Source: Spirochaetota bacterium (GTDB taxonomy: Bacteria > Spirochaetota > Spirochaetia > Treponematales > UBA12059). Taken from it: DNA of 64,000 nt. The notes beneath the pieces were generated by a model. It saw only the letters and a list, made by a program, of their open reading frames with translations. It was not told where the DNA came from and made no database searches. This document shows, piece by piece, positions 17,314 through 26,346 of this stretch (position 1 is the first letter of the stretch; each line of letters starts with the position of its first letter). The DNA lies in contig JADFDI010000005.1 of the NCBI GenBank assembly GCA_018262985.1, positions 124,001 to 188,000 of the forward strand, given 5' to 3'. The translations under genes and the position numbers were made by a program.

Positions 17314-17724
17314 GTGATCAAGTACCTCAAGACCGACGACTCAAAATGCGTCGGCTGCATGACCTGCGCGTCCGTCTGCAGCCGCCTGTATTTCAAGCAG
17401 GACAACCCCGCGCGTTCCGCCATCCAGGTGCTCGACCGTGGAAACAACGAGTTCCACCTGATCGCCTGCGACCAGGAATGCCGTAAATGCGTGGCCGAGT
17501 GCCCCGTCCAGGCCATCCGCGTGACCGCCGCCGGCGTCGTAATGATCGACAAGAAGCTGTGCGTCGGGTGCCTCGCCTGCGTGGCCGTCTGCCCGATCGG
17601 CGCCATGCGCTACTACCCGGGCGACTCGACCACCTTCAAGTGCGTGGCCTGCGGCGCCTGCGCCAAGGAATGCCCGAAACAGGCGCTCGAGATCGTCAAG
17701 AAGGAAGAAGGGGCCGCGTCATGA
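17314..17724 (+). CDS. Four-cluster polyferredoxin of the AOR operon
   Basis: 136 residues, GTG start with GAGGAGGAAG upstream. Sixteen cysteines in four CxxCxxCxxxC-like sets ([45 protein letters not shown]), enough for four [4Fe-4S] clusters. No membrane helix or signal peptide. ATGA overlap with the aldehyde:ferredoxin oxidoreductase gene makes it the presumed electron acceptor or relay subunit of that enzyme. Confidence 0.92.
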   Translation: MIKYLKTDDSKCVGCMTCASVCSRLYFKQDNPARSAIQVLDRGNNEFHLIACDQECRKCVAECPVQAIRVTAAGVVMIDKKLCVGCLACVAVCPIGAMRYYPGDSTTFKCVACGACAKECPKQALEIVKKEEGAAS

Positions 17725-19883
17725 GCGTGAAGAAGGAAGATTTCAAGCTGTTGTCCGAGACCCGCTTCGCGCCGAAGGCCATCGAGCGCGGCTACGCGAT
17801 GCGCACCATGCACGTCGACGTCGGGACCGCGAAGGCGACCGAGAAGCCGGTCTCCGAGGACATGAAGAAGCGCTTCACCGGCGGCAAGGGCTTCGGCCTC
17901 AAGCTGCTGTGGGACGCCGTCAAGCCGACCACGAAGTGGAACGATCCGGAGAACGAGATCGTCATCGGCATGGGACCCATCTGCGGAAACACGAACTACC
18001 CCGGTTCGGGCAAGAGCCTCGTCGTGTCGATCTCGCCGCTCACCGGCATACCGATCGACTCGAACGTCGGCGGCTACTTCGGCCCCTACTTCAAGTTCGG
18101 CGGCTGGGACGCCCTCGAGCTCCAGGGCAAGGCCGCGAAGGACGTGGTGCTCTTCTTCGACTCCAACGAGGGCACCGTACAGATCTTCGAGGCGCCGGCC
18201 GGCCTCGGCGTCGACACGCACGTCCTGGCCGAAGAGCTCACGGTCGCCTTCGCCGCGAACGAGGCGGAGCGCCAGAACGTGTCGGTGGTCAGCGCGGGCT
18301 CGGCCGCCGAGCACTCCTTCATCGGGCTCCTCAACTTCAGCCTCTGGGACAAGCGCCGCGGCGGGGTGCGCGTCAAGCAGGCGGGCCGCGGCGGCATCGG
18401 CACGGTGCTGCGCGACAAGCGGATCAAGGCGCTCGTCGTGCGCTACAAGGGCGTCGTCCAGGACTCGAACAAGGCCGCCGACCCGGCCCTCGTGCAGCGC
18501 ACCGGCCTCAAGCTGCACCGCGAGATCATCAAGAACGACGACAAGCAGTGCAAGATGCGCAGGCAGGGCACCGCGCACCTCATGGAGGTCATGAACGACT
18601 ACGACCTCCTGCCTACCAACAACCACAAGTACGGGCGCCACGAGAAGGGCAACGAGCTCGCGAGCTGGGTCTGGGAGAAGTACTTCACGCAGGGCCTGCC
18701 GGACGGCTGCTGGTTCGGCTGCACCATGGCGTGCGCCCACGCGGTGGACGGCTTCGAACTCAAGACCGGCCCGTACAAGGGCCACAAGGTCTGCGTCGAC
18801 GGTCCCGAGTACGAGACCGCCGCGGGCTGCGGATCCAATCTCGGCGTCTTCGATCCCGAAGGCGTGCTCGAGATCAACTTCTATTGCGACACCTACGGCG
18901 TCGACACCATCAGCTTCGGCACCATCACCAGCTTCCTCATGGAGTGCCAGGAGCTCGGCGTCCTCAACCGCGAGCGGACCGACGGCATCGACCTTTCGTG
19001 GGGAAACTGGAAGGGCGCCTGCGAGGTGTTGCACTCCATGTCGCGCGGCGAGCGCTTCGGCTCCCTGGCCGGCAAGGGCGTCAAGTTCCTCTCGGAGTAC
19101 TTCGCGAAGGAGTACGGCGCGGACCCGGCCCTCATGAAGGACATCGCGCTCCACGGCAAAGGCCTCGAGCAGTCGGAGTACATCTCGAAGGAATCGCTCG
19201 CGCAGCAGGGCGGCTACTACATGACGAACAAGGGCCCCCAGCACGACGAGGCCTGGCTCATCTTCATGGACATGGTGAACAACCGCATCCCCACGTTCGA
19301 GAACAAGGCCGAGGCGCTCCACTACTTCCCCATGTTCCGCACCTGGTTCGGCCTGCAGGGCCTGTGCAAGCTGCCCTGGAACGACGTCGAGCCGGCGGAC
19401 AACGCGAAGCACCCGGAACCGAACAAGGTGCCCGAGCACGTGCAGAACTACTGCGACATGTACACCGCCATCACCGGCGAGAAGCTCGACCCGCCAGGGC
19501 TCATCCGGCAGAGCGAGCGCGTGTACAACTTCCAGCGCGCCTTCAACGTGCGCATGGGCAAGGGCCGCCGCGAGGACGACTGGCCGCCCTACCGCGCCAT
19601 GGGCCCCGTGCTCGAGGACGAGTACCTCGCGCGCGAGGAGCGTTACGACAAGCAGATGAAGGAGAAGATCGGCGTCGATCCCGCGGGCAAGAGCGTCGCC
19701 GAACGCATGCGCATAACGCGCGAGTACCGGACCAAGCAGTACGAGTCGCTGCTCGACGCCGTGTTCAGGCGCCGCGGCTGGACCATGGACGGTTGCCCGA
19801 GGCCCGAGCACCTCAAGGATATCGGCATGGACCTTCCGGAGGTGCTCGAGGTGGTGAACGCGAGGATCGCCGGCCGCGCCTAG
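17721..19883 (+). CDS. Aldehyde:ferredoxin oxidoreductase family tungstoenzyme
   Basis: 720 residues, longer than the ~600-630 of classical AOR. Oxidises an aldehyde (or reduces an acid) at a tungsto-bispterin site using ferredoxin. The N-terminal domain has [16 protein letters not shown] and [14 protein letters not shown]; the [4Fe-4S] ligand motif CWFGCTMAC lies near residues 330-338 with a further Cys in GLCKLPWND near 550, both in expected positions. Extra length is mainly C-terminal (after ~600). Substrate unknown; the length and dedicated polyferredoxin suggest a non-classical AOR subgroup. Cytoplasmic. Coupled to genes on both sides. Confidence 0.92.
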   Translation: MSVKKEDFKLLSETRFAPKAIERGYAMRTMHVDVGTAKATEKPVSEDMKKRFTGGKGFGLKLLWDAVKPTTKWNDPENEIVIGMGPICGNTNYPGSGKSLVVSISPLTGIPIDSNVGGYFGPYFKFGGWDALELQGKAAKDVVLFFDSNEGTVQIFEAPAGLGVDTHVLAEELTVAFAANEAERQNVSVVSAGSAAEHSFIGLLNFSLWDKRRGGVRVKQAGRGGIGTVLRDKRIKALVVRYKGVVQDSNKAADPALVQRTGLKLHREIIKNDDKQCKMRRQGTAHLMEVMNDYDLLPTNNHKYGRHEKGNELASWVWEKYFTQGLPDGCWFGCTMACAHAVDGFELKTGPYKGHKVCVDGPEYETAAGCGSNLGVFDPEGVLEINFYCDTYGVDTISFGTITSFLMECQELGVLNRERTDGIDLSWGNWKGACEVLHSMSRGERFGSLAGKGVKFLSEYFAKEYGADPALMKDIALHGKGLEQSEYISKESLAQQGGYYMTNKGPQHDEAWLIFMDMVNNRIPTFENKAEALHYFPMFRTWFGLQGLCKLPWNDVEPADNAKHPEPNKVPEHVQNYCDMYTAITGEKLDPPGLIRQSERVYNFQRAFNVRMGKGRREDDWPPYRAMGPVLEDEYLAREERYDKQMKEKIGVDPAGKSVAERMRITREYRTKQYESLLDAVFRRRGWTMDGCPRPEHLKDIGMDLPEVLEVVNARIAGRA

Positions 19884-19906
19884 CGGACCGGCCAAAGGAG
19901 CGGGCG

Positions 19907-20086
19907 ATGGATGACGCGGACAAGGTGATCGAAACCTTCAAGAAGTCGGGCGTGGCGCTCTCCGCGGGCCAGGTGGCCGAGGCCTCCGGCGTCGACCGCA
20001 AGGAGGTCGACAAGGTCATGAAAAAGCTCAAGGCCGAGGGCAAGCTCGAATCGCCGAAGAACTGCTACTGGCAGTGGAAGAAGTAG
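19907..20086 (+). CDS. 59-residue winged-helix-like protein
   Basis: Small basic protein with AAAGGAG before ATG 19907. The sequence reads as a compact winged helix: helix VIETFKKSG, helix-turn-helix [23 protein letters not shown], then a wing [16 protein letters not shown]. It lies 23 bp after the AOR stop, so is probably co-transcribed; it may regulate the operon or act as a small accessory protein. I do not recognise a named family. Confidence 0.75.
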   Translation: MDDADKVIETFKKSGVALSAGQVAEASGVDRKEVDKVMKKLKAEGKLESPKNCYWQWKK

Positions 20087-20165
20087 GCGGGCGGAAGGCC
20101 GGGCGCGGATAACGTGGCGGTCTTCCGGCGTATACTGTGATCGATCTCATCAAAGGAGGCGATAC

Positions 20166-20576
20166 ATGGCCAAAGGCGTTTCCGCCGTCGGATTCCAGCG
20201 TTTCGCGCTGGGCGTTTTCTTCGTGGTGCTCGGCCTGACCGGGGTGTTGCCCTCGGCCGGCGAAAGCTTTTTCGGTTTTTCGCGCGGCCACACCACCATC
20301 GAGGTGGTCTTCGGCGTCGTCGAGATCCTCTGCGGCCTTTTCCTGCTCGCGGACGTCTTCCTCCGCATCCCCGACCGCACCAGCGCCACGGTGCTCATGG
20401 TCATCCTGATCCTCTGGCTGGCGCGCGTGGGATATACCGAGGTCTACCAGGCCATCAGCTTCCGGAACGACGGCATCCGCTTCTCGCCGAATTTCTGGAC
20501 CTGGGCGCTCACCCTGGCGACCGACCTGGTCATCGCGAGCGGCCTCTGGGCCCTGTGGCGCTCGGAAAGCCGCTAG
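20166..20576 (+). CDS. Small four-helix membrane protein
   Basis: 136 residues preceded by AAAGGAGG. Predicted helices at about 8-27 (FALGVFFVVLGLTGVL), 43-63 (VVFGVVEILCGLFLLA), 73-90 (ATVLMVILILWLARVG) and 112-131 (WALTLATDLVIASGLWAL). No recognised domain. It follows the AOR operon after 79 bp containing a TATACT box (20131-20136) and ends just before a strong palindrome and terminator. Role unknown. Confidence 0.7.
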   Translation: MAKGVSAVGFQRFALGVFFVVLGLTGVLPSAGESFFGFSRGHTTIEVVFGVVEILCGLFLLADVFLRIPDRTSATVLMVILILWLARVGYTEVYQAISFRNDGIRFSPNFWTWALTLATDLVIASGLWALWRSESR

Positions 20577-20589
20577 AGCCTCGGCACGA

Positions 20590-20611
20590 CCGGGCCGGAG
20601 CTCCGGCCCGG
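20590..20611. repeat. 22-bp perfect palindrome
   Basis: Self-complementary around GGAGCTCC, 13 bp after the stop of the membrane protein gene. It shares the GAGCTC core with the dispersed motif, and could serve as an RNA hairpin or a protein site. Confidence 0.5.
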
Positions 20612-20637
20612 CCGCGCGCCCGATGTCCGATCCTGAC

Positions 20638-20668
20638 GAAAAAGGCCGCCTCTCGAGGGCGGCCTTTC
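20638..20668. terminator. Bidirectional intrinsic terminator
   Basis: Ten-bp stem AAAGGCCGCC (20641-20650) with GGCGGCCTTT (20658-20667), loop TCTCGAG. A-run on one side and T-run on the other, so it can serve the plus-strand AOR region and the convergent minus-strand secreted-protein gene. Confidence 0.8.
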
Positions 20669-20686
20669 CATCGATGCGCGGCGCTA

Positions 20687-21049
20687 TCAGCGCTTCGGCA
20701 TCTCCACGCGGTAGTCCGGCTCGTCCGGGCGCTTGATTTCGAGGACGACCTCGGCCTTGAGGAGGGGCTTCGAGATCTTGTAGTGCTTGCCGGTGGCCTC
20801 GCAGTCGAATTCGACGAAGGGGCCGTCCGCGCCGGCGCCGATCTTCCAGTTCTGGACCGTGAGCGCGTCGAAGTCGGCCTTGACCGTACCGTCCGCGAGC
20901 AGGATGCGGATGTTGCCGGACGAGAACTCCCAGATCGCGTTCCAGTTCGGGTCGAACCATGAGCCGAGGGGGAAGTCTCCGAGGTCGAGGGCCGAGGCGG
21001 CCGGTATGACGATCGCGGCGACGAGCAGTGCGAGGATGATTCGCTTCAT
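20687..21049 (-). CDS. Small secreted protein, unknown function
   Basis: 120 residues with a clear signal peptide (KRIILALLVAAIVIPAASA). The mature part is beta-rich (WNAIWEFSSGNIRILLADG, WKIGAGADGPFVEFD), reminiscent of a lipocalin-like or small periplasmic beta-barrel fold, but I cannot name a family. AAGGAG precedes the ATG. It shares the 20638-20668 terminator. Confidence 0.75.
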   Translation of the reverse strand: MKRIILALLVAAIVIPAASALDLGDFPLGSWFDPNWNAIWEFSSGNIRILLADGTVKADFDALTVQNWKIGAGADGPFVEFDCEATGKHYKISKPLLKAEVVLEIKRPDEPDYRVEMPKR

Positions 21050-21293
21050 TTGAACTCCTTTTGCGGAATACCCGCATCCAAAGAGTTTAGTCGATGCGGA
21101 GGCCAGTTCAAGGCCGGACGTGAATGTTTCCGGCCGGACCTCGCTGCGCCCGGTCGGCCGAAGGTCGTCGCGGCGAGCGCTCGGGAAGGCCCGGTGCGCC
21201 ATCGATGGCATTCCGTTTTCGCAACACGGAACCGGAAAATGGCCGTATCACTATAGGGGCTCGATCATCATGCGGCGAAAAGGAGAGACGCGC

Positions 21294-23150
21294 ATGGAAA
21301 CGCCTGTGTGGGTAAAGCATGAAAAGATGAAGAAATGGGTGGCCGAGATGGTCGCGTTGACCAAGCCGGACCAAGTCCGCTGGTGCGACGGATCCGACGC
21401 GGAGTACCACGCCATCTGCGAGGGGCTCGTCCAGTCGGGCACCTTCATCCGACTGAATCCCGAGAAGCGGCCGAACAGTTTCCTGTCGCGCTCAGACCCC
21501 GCCGACGTGGCGCGCGTCGAGGACCGCACGTTCATCTGCTCGAAGACCAAGGTCGACGCCGGTCCCACCAACAACTGGATGGACCCGAAGGCGATGAAGG
21601 CGATCCTCCACAGGCTCTTCGACGGCTGCATGCGCGGCCGGACCCTCTACGTCATCCCCTTCTGCATGGGACCGCTCGGATCGCCCATCTCCAAATTCGG
21701 GGTCGAGATAACGGACTCAGGCTACGTCGTCGCGAACATGCGCATCATGACGCGCATGGGCAGGCAGGTCGTCGAGGCCATGAACTCGGACGCGGAGTTC
21801 GTGCCCTGCATGCACTCCGTCGGCGCCCCGTTGGATGAAGGGCAGAAGGACGTTCCCTGGCCCTGCGACAAGGACAACAAGTACATCGTCCACTTTCCCG
21901 AGGAACGGTCCATCTGGTCCTACGGGTCGGGCTACGGCGGGAACGCCCTGCTCGGGAAGAAGTGCTTCGCGCTCCGCATAGCCAGCGTCATGGCGCGCGA
22001 CCACGGCTGGCTGGCCGAGCACATGCTGATCCTCGGCGTCGAGTCGCCCGAGGGCGAGAAGACCTACGTGACCGCGGCCTTCCCGAGCGCCTGCGGCAAG
22101 ACCAACTTCGCCATGCTGATTCCGCCCGGTTCGTTCGACGGCTGGAAGGTGACCACGGTCGGCGATGACATCGCCTGGATCAAGCCCGCGGACGACGGCA
22201 CGCTCAGGGCCATCAATCCCGAGGCCGGCTACTTCGGCGTCGCGCCGGGCACCTCGGAGAAGTCCAACCCGAACGCGATGGCCTCCATCCGCGCGAACGC
22301 CATCTTCACCAACTGCGCGTTGACCCCGGACGGCGACGTCTGGTGGGAGGGCATGACGAAGGAGCCGCCGGCGGGGCTGGTCGACTGGCAGGGCCGTCCC
22401 TGGACTCCCGAGGCCAAGACGCCTGCGGCCCATCCGAACGCGCGCTTCACGGCGCCCGCCGCGCAGAACCCCGCCATCGACCCCCGCTGGCAGGATCCGG
22501 CCGGCGTGCCGATCAAGGCCTTCGTCTTCGGCGGCCGCCGCTCGACCATGATGCCGCTCGTCTACCAGTCGTTCAACTGGACCTACGGCGTCTACCTCGC
22601 CGCCACCATGGGCTCGGAGACGACCGCGGCCGCCCAGAGCGCGGTGGGCCTGGTGCGTCGCGATCCTTTCGCCATGCTGCCCTTCTGCGGCTACCACATG
22701 GGAGCCTACTTCAACTACTGGCTCCGTTTCGGCCGCAACATCGAGAGCACGCCGCGCATCTTCGGCGTCAACTGGTTCCGCAAGGACAAGGACGGGAATT
22801 TCCTCTGGCCGGGCTTCGGCGAGAACATCCGGGTGCTCAAGTGGATCGTCGAGCGCGCCAACAACCACGCCAAGGCCATCGAGAGCCCGATCGGCTGGAT
22901 GCCGCGCTACCAGGACCTGAGCTGGAAGGGCCTCGAGGACTTCCCCGAGTCCCGCTTCAAGGAGCTGATGGCCGTCGACCGGGACCAGTGGATGGACGAG
23001 CTCCTCTCGCACGAGGAGCTCTTCATGAAGCTCTACGACCGCCTGCCGAAGGAGCTCGTCTTCACCAAGGAGCTGACGCTCTCCGCCCTGTGGAGCGCCC
23101 CCGAGCACTGGGAGTTCTCGCGCGGGAAGCTGGAGCCGACGGAGGACTGA
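21294..23150 (+). CDS. pckG: Phosphoenolpyruvate carboxykinase (GTP)
   Basis: 618 residues, normal for the GTP-dependent enzyme. Interconverts oxaloacetate and PEP. Motifs: the substrate-binding N-lobe [12 protein letters not shown], the catalytic loop and P-loop [13 protein letters not shown] with the hyper-reactive Cys, the metal-site region VGDDIAWIK, and the C-terminal [23 protein letters not shown] precedes ATG 21294. Monocistronic, ended by its own terminator. In an anaerobe it may work in the PEP-carboxylating direction. Confidence 0.97.
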   Translation: METPVWVKHEKMKKWVAEMVALTKPDQVRWCDGSDAEYHAICEGLVQSGTFIRLNPEKRPNSFLSRSDPADVARVEDRTFICSKTKVDAGPTNNWMDPKAMKAILHRLFDGCMRGRTLYVIPFCMGPLGSPISKFGVEITDSGYVVANMRIMTRMGRQVVEAMNSDAEFVPCMHSVGAPLDEGQKDVPWPCDKDNKYIVHFPEERSIWSYGSGYGGNALLGKKCFALRIASVMARDHGWLAEHMLILGVESPEGEKTYVTAAFPSACGKTNFAMLIPPGSFDGWKVTTVGDDIAWIKPADDGTLRAINPEAGYFGVAPGTSEKSNPNAMASIRANAIFTNCALTPDGDVWWEGMTKEPPAGLVDWQGRPWTPEAKTPAAHPNARFTAPAAQNPAIDPRWQDPAGVPIKAFVFGGRRSTMMPLVYQSFNWTYGVYLAATMGSETTAAAQSAVGLVRRDPFAMLPFCGYHMGAYFNYWLRFGRNIESTPRIFGVNWFRKDKDGNFLWPGFGENIRVLKWIVERANNHAKAIESPIGWMPRYQDLSWKGLEDFPESRFKELMAVDRDQWMDELLSHEELFMKLYDRLPKELVFTKELTLSALWSAPEHWEFSRGKLEPTED

Positions 23151-23181
23151 CATCGTTGGCGGTTCGCCCGCCCACGTCTCG

Positions 23182-23209
23182 AAGGCCGCCGGGGACCCGG
23201 CGGCCTTTT
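23182..23209 (+). terminator. Intrinsic terminator of pckG
   Basis: Stem AAGGCCGCCGGG (23182-23193) with CCCGGCGGCCTT (23196-23207), followed by TT, about 30 bp after the pckG stop. Confidence 0.8.
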
Positions 23210-23223
23210 CTTGTCCCGTCGCG

Positions 23224-23345
23224 GGGGACGGAGCTCCGGTCCCGCCGCGAAGGTCCCGGGAGGGACGGAGCTCCGGTCCGTCAGCGTGCGTCCCGAGATG
23301 GAAGGGGTCGAGGGCAGACGCGAGCGTCTCGCGGGGACGGAGCTC
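23224..23345. repeat. Three copies of the GGGGACGGAGCTC motif
   Basis: Copies at 23224-23236, 23262-23273 (one G shorter) and 23333-23345, each continuing into CCG so that a near-palindrome around GGAGCTCC forms. They lie in the non-coding gap between pckG and the NapH-like gene. Confidence 0.65.
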
Positions 23346-23372
23346 CGCGCGCCCGGATGGCTTGGTCTCGTC

Positions 23373-23402
23373 TTGCTATACATATACAAAACCATATATT
23401 AT
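23373..23402 (+). promoter_or_regulatory. AT-rich promoter of the NapH-like gene
   Basis: TTGCTA (23373-23378), 18-bp spacer, TATTAT (23397-23402), six bases, then ATG 23409. The spacer is unusually AT-rich (TATACATATACAAAACC), standing out in this genome; it may hold an operator. No ribosome site. Confidence 0.6.
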
Positions 23403-23408
23403 TCGACC

Positions 23409-23960
23409 ATGCAGGCCACCAGGAATCGGCGCGTTCTCGACGCGCTCGCGCTCGTCTTCGTGCTCGCCGTCGCCGTCGGCGGCTGGTTCTTCCCCGTAGC
23501 CGGCCTCGCGCTCGCCGGCCTGATGGCCGTGGCGGTGGCTCTGTCCCTGCTCGGCCGCTTCGGAGCGGCGCGGAAGCGCGCGTTCTGCAACGGGGTCTGT
23601 CCCCGGGGGCGAGCCCTTGGTTTCGCGCTCAAGCCCATCTCGAGGGGGAAGGCGCTTCCGAGGAGCTTCTCGGACCTTTCGCTCCGACGCGGCCTTTGCG
23701 GCTTCATGATGTTCTGCGTGATGGGCAGTCTCGTCCGCGCCTTGCCCGGTCTCGAGGGCTACCCGGCGCTGGCGGCGGCCGGGCGGATCTTCTGGGGGCT
23801 GTGCGTCATCAGCCTGGCCGGCGGGCTCGCTCTCGGGCTTCTGTACCGGCCCCGCGCCTGGTGCGTTGTCTGTCCCATGGGCACCCTGCAGGATACCATT
23901 TCTGGAACCGGCGTTCGGCGGGCGTCAGACGATGGAACGGGGGAGCCCGCGCGGCGCTAG
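23409..23960 (+). CDS. NapH/CcoG-like membrane protein with Cys-rich iron-sulfur motifs
   Basis: 183 residues. Membrane helices at about 9-25, 30-46, 93-112 and 130-150. Two cysteine motifs, CNGVCPRG (about residue 58) and CVVCPMGTLQD (about residue 159), are characteristic of NapH/PceC/RdxA-type membrane ferredoxins, but each keeps only two cysteines of the usual CxxxCP sets and there is no soluble ferredoxin domain. Likely redox or regulatory membrane protein. Its stop overlaps the patatin gene's stop on the other strand by 3 bp. Confidence 0.7.
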   Translation: MQATRNRRVLDALALVFVLAVAVGGWFFPVAGLALAGLMAVAVALSLLGRFGAARKRAFCNGVCPRGRALGFALKPISRGKALPRSFSDLSLRRGLCGFMMFCVMGSLVRALPGLEGYPALAAAGRIFWGLCVISLAGGLALGLLYRPRAWCVVCPMGTLQDTISGTGVRRASDDGTGEPARR

Positions 23961-25036
23961 AGTCGCGCGGCCAGATCCTCGAGCAGGGCTTCGTTGTCGG
24001 CGATGAGGTCGAGCGCCGCGGCCCGGAGGCGCTCGAGGTTCGCCGGCGAGGCGTCGTCGATGGCGCATGCGTCGGCGCTCAGGTCCGGATCGAGCCGCAC
24101 GTAGTCGATGCCCGGTAGGTGCGAGAGCATCCAGTCGACCGATTCCGACTGGGCGCGGCCCATCATGGCGAGGAGCGGCGAGCCCTTGCCGGGGTCGATC
24201 CAGTCCAGGTAGCCCCAGCGCGCGAGCCTTCCGATGTTCCACGCCCTGACGGCGCCGCCGGTGCCGAGCGAGACCACGAGGAAGCGACGCGCGTCCGGCC
24301 TGAGCTTACGCGCCTCGACCCAGGCGCACATGGCCGGATTGTTGGCGAAGAGCCCGCCGTCGACGAGCGTGCGCATCCGGATCTGTCCCGCCGCGAGCTC
24401 CGGCGCGCCCGGAGGCGGCAGCTCGCGGATGCGGGCGGCGGGGAAGTAGGTGGGGGCGGCGCTCGAGGCGCGGGCGGCGTCGCGGGCGAGGAAATCGGGT
24501 CCGTCGCCGAGGTTCTTCATGACGAGCGACTCGTCGTGTTCCGGATCGTAGCTGGTCACGAGCACGGGACCCGCGGCCTGCGAGAGCCTCGTTTCGCCGA
24601 GCGCTTCGCGGAGGAAGCGCTCGAGGGGCTCCGCGTCGTACTTCGAGGAGAGGGCCTGCCGCACGAGCCCGATGCTCTCGTGGCGATGCCGGGGGAAGAG
24701 TTCTCCGCCGCGGCGCTCGTACAGCTCGGCCACTTGCGCGCAGGTGAAGCGCCGAGGCGCGTCGAAGGCGGGCCGCCCGAGGATCGAGCCGGAGCCGCGC
24801 ATTTCCTTGATGGCCCGTCCCGGTCCGCCCTCGCCGTCCTGCGCTTGCAGGGCCAGCGCGATGAGCGCGCCCGTCGAGGTGCCCGCGACCAGATCGAAAC
24901 GGGACGCGAGGCTTCCGGGTTTACCCAGCTTCTGCCGCCGACGCTCGAGGTCGGCCAGTACCAGGGCCGGCGCGTAGCCGCGTATGCCGCCGCCGTCGAT
25001 GGAGAGCACCCGTATCGGGCCGCGCAACCTGCTCAT
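23957..25036 (-). CDS. Patatin-like phospholipase
   Basis: 359 residues. Patatin fold with the oxyanion loop DGGGIRGYAP near the N-terminus, the nucleophile elbow GTSTG (Ser about 54) and the catalytic Asp in DGGLFANNP. Expected to hydrolyse acyl lipids. No signal peptide or membrane helix is evident, so cytoplasmic or peripheral. The start at 25036 overlaps the stop of the upstream omptin-like gene by 4 bp, so the two are co-transcribed. Confidence 0.9.
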   Translation of the reverse strand: MSRLRGPIRVLSIDGGGIRGYAPALVLADLERRRQKLGKPGSLASRFDLVAGTSTGALIALALQAQDGEGGPGRAIKEMRGSGSILGRPAFDAPRRFTCAQVAELYERRGGELFPRHRHESIGLVRQALSSKYDAEPLERFLREALGETRLSQAAGPVLVTSYDPEHDESLVMKNLGDGPDFLARDAARASSAAPTYFPAARIRELPPPGAPELAAGQIRMRTLVDGGLFANNPAMCAWVEARKLRPDARRFLVVSLGTGGAVRAWNIGRLARWGYLDWIDPGKGSPLLAMMGRAQSESVDWMLSHLPGIDYVRLDPDLSADACAIDDASPANLERLRAAALDLIADNEALLEDLAARL

Positions 25037-26022
25037 CGTTCGACCCTCACAAGGAACGAGAGGGAGAAGGCCGTGAATTCCTGGCCGGCTATGCCCTCGT
25101 AGAGCGTGATCGTCCCGTCGTCCTCGATCGCGTAGTCGTCACCGCGCGCCCAGCGCTCGACGGAAGCGGCGGCGTGGACGCTCGTCGTGAGTCCGGGCGC
25201 GAGCTTGCGCGAGGCGGAAACGGATGGATTGAGCGCGAAGCCACCCGCCATGACGTCGAAGAACGTGGTGTCAGGCGCGTAGGGCTGCCGGGCCAGGTGG
25301 GAATCCACGCCCCACTGGAGCGCGTGGTAGCGAAGTTCGATACCGATCCGGAAATCGAACCCGCCGAGCGAGGGTTCCCAATCGACATCAAGCGCGGGCC
25401 CGATTCTCAAAGCCCGGTAGGCGATCACGATGCCGGAGAACTTTAGCGTGCTTGTGTACGTCGAGTACTTGTAGATCGCGGAACCGTCCCATCCTTCCCA
25501 TGAAAGGTCGGAGACGGCGGCGCCGGCGCCGAGCCGCAACCCGAGGTCCGGCCAGCTCCACGACGCGATCATCGTCGCGTCCATGCCGCGCGCGAGCTGT
25601 GCCTGATGTTCGGAGCGTCCGTAGACCAGCGTGCCGACATCCCAGTCCTCGTCCACCATGGTGCCCGTGATCATCGGGAACAGGGACGTCACGGAGAGCG
25701 CGAACGATATCGGCGCCTTCCAGCGCGGGCTCAGGACCGCGTCGAGCCTGAGTCCGGCCGCGGGAAGGAGCTGCCAGCGGAGCTTCGAGAGCAGCTCGGT
25801 CGTGGTCGAGTCGCGGTAGACGAGTTCGTCCATGTAGCCGACCACGAGCACGGGACCCGTGGCGAGCGTGAGGATCGGAGGGTTGGTCCCGGGCTCCTCG
25901 GCGGATGGAAGACCGGCCGGAGCGGGGGGCGAATCCTGAGCCATGGCGAGGCGGGGCGCGAGAAGCGTCAACACTGGAACCAACGCGAACGGCAGGAGCC
26001 TGCGGCGGCGGGACTTGCTCAT
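25033..26022 (-). CDS. Omptin-like outer membrane protease/barrel
   Basis: 329 residues from ATG 26022 (an in-frame GTG at 26043 is possible). Signal peptide with AMA-Q cleavage. Alternating amphipathic beta strands through a C-terminal FSLSFLVRVER suggest a ~10-strand barrel. Omptin landmarks: GTMVDEDWD places two Asp as in the D83/D85 pair of OmpT, and GVDSH places Asp-x-His as in D210/H212. Length and ending are consistent with the family. The call is from motif reading only, so moderate. It may process surface peptides. A TATGCT box is nine bases before the ATG. Confidence 0.55.
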   Translation of the reverse strand: MSKSRRRRLLPFALVPVLTLLAPRLAMAQDSPPAPAGLPSAEEPGTNPPILTLATGPVLVVGYMDELVYRDSTTTELLSKLRWQLLPAAGLRLDAVLSPRWKAPISFALSVTSLFPMITGTMVDEDWDVGTLVYGRSEHQAQLARGMDATMIASWSWPDLGLRLGAGAAVSDLSWEGWDGSAIYKYSTYTSTLKFSGIVIAYRALRIGPALDVDWEPSLGGFDFRIGIELRYHALQWGVDSHLARQPYAPDTTFFDVMAGGFALNPSVSASRKLAPGLTTSVHAAASVERWARGDDYAIEDDGTITLYEGIAGQEFTAFSLSFLVRVER

Positions 26023-26154
26023 GATGGCGGGAGCATACTCCACGGGGCGCTCGGCGTCATGGTCGGACGAAGTTTTTCGTGGGAACCGGCTCCGTCCTCG
26101 ATCGGGGCGCTGTGGCTATGTCCCCACAAGCCAGGACGTCCGGGTACGCGCGGC

Positions 26155-26309
26155 GGCTCCGTCCCCATCGGGGCTCCGTCCCCGTGGGCAGCTCTGTCCC
26201 CGTGGGCAGCTCCGTCCCCCTGGGCAGCTCTGTTCCCGTGGGCAGCTCTGTCCCCATCGGGGCTCTGTCCCCCCGCAGGCGGAACCTTCTCCGTCGGAGC
26301 TCCGTCCCC
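26155..26309. repeat. 17-18 bp tandem array of [AG]GCTC[CT]GTCCCC
   Basis: Seven copies begin at 26155, 26172, 26190, 26208, 26226, 26244 and 26261, spaced 17-18 bp, with spacers GTGGGC or ATCGG; an eighth full GAGCTCCGTCCCC is at 26297-26309. It lies in the 324-bp gap between the omptin-like gene and the thioredoxin-like gene. The unit length is six codons, and one frame is open into the downstream gene. Confidence 0.85.
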
Positions 26310-26310
26310 A

Positions 26311-26339
26311 TTGGCCAAACCCGCGTCCATCGGTATCCT
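26311..26339 (+). promoter_or_regulatory. Putative leaderless promoter of the thioredoxin-like gene
   Basis: TTGGCC (26311-26316), 17-bp spacer, TATCCT (26334-26339), seven bases, then ATG 26347. It lies just after the repeat array; no ribosome site. Confidence 0.5.
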
Positions 26340-26346
26340 TGCGGCC

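Noticed and set aside
26057..26346. Repetitive peptides encoded by the tandem array in several frames
   Set aside because: All frames give repeats because the unit is a multiple of three; no start with a ribosome site supports translation of the array itself.
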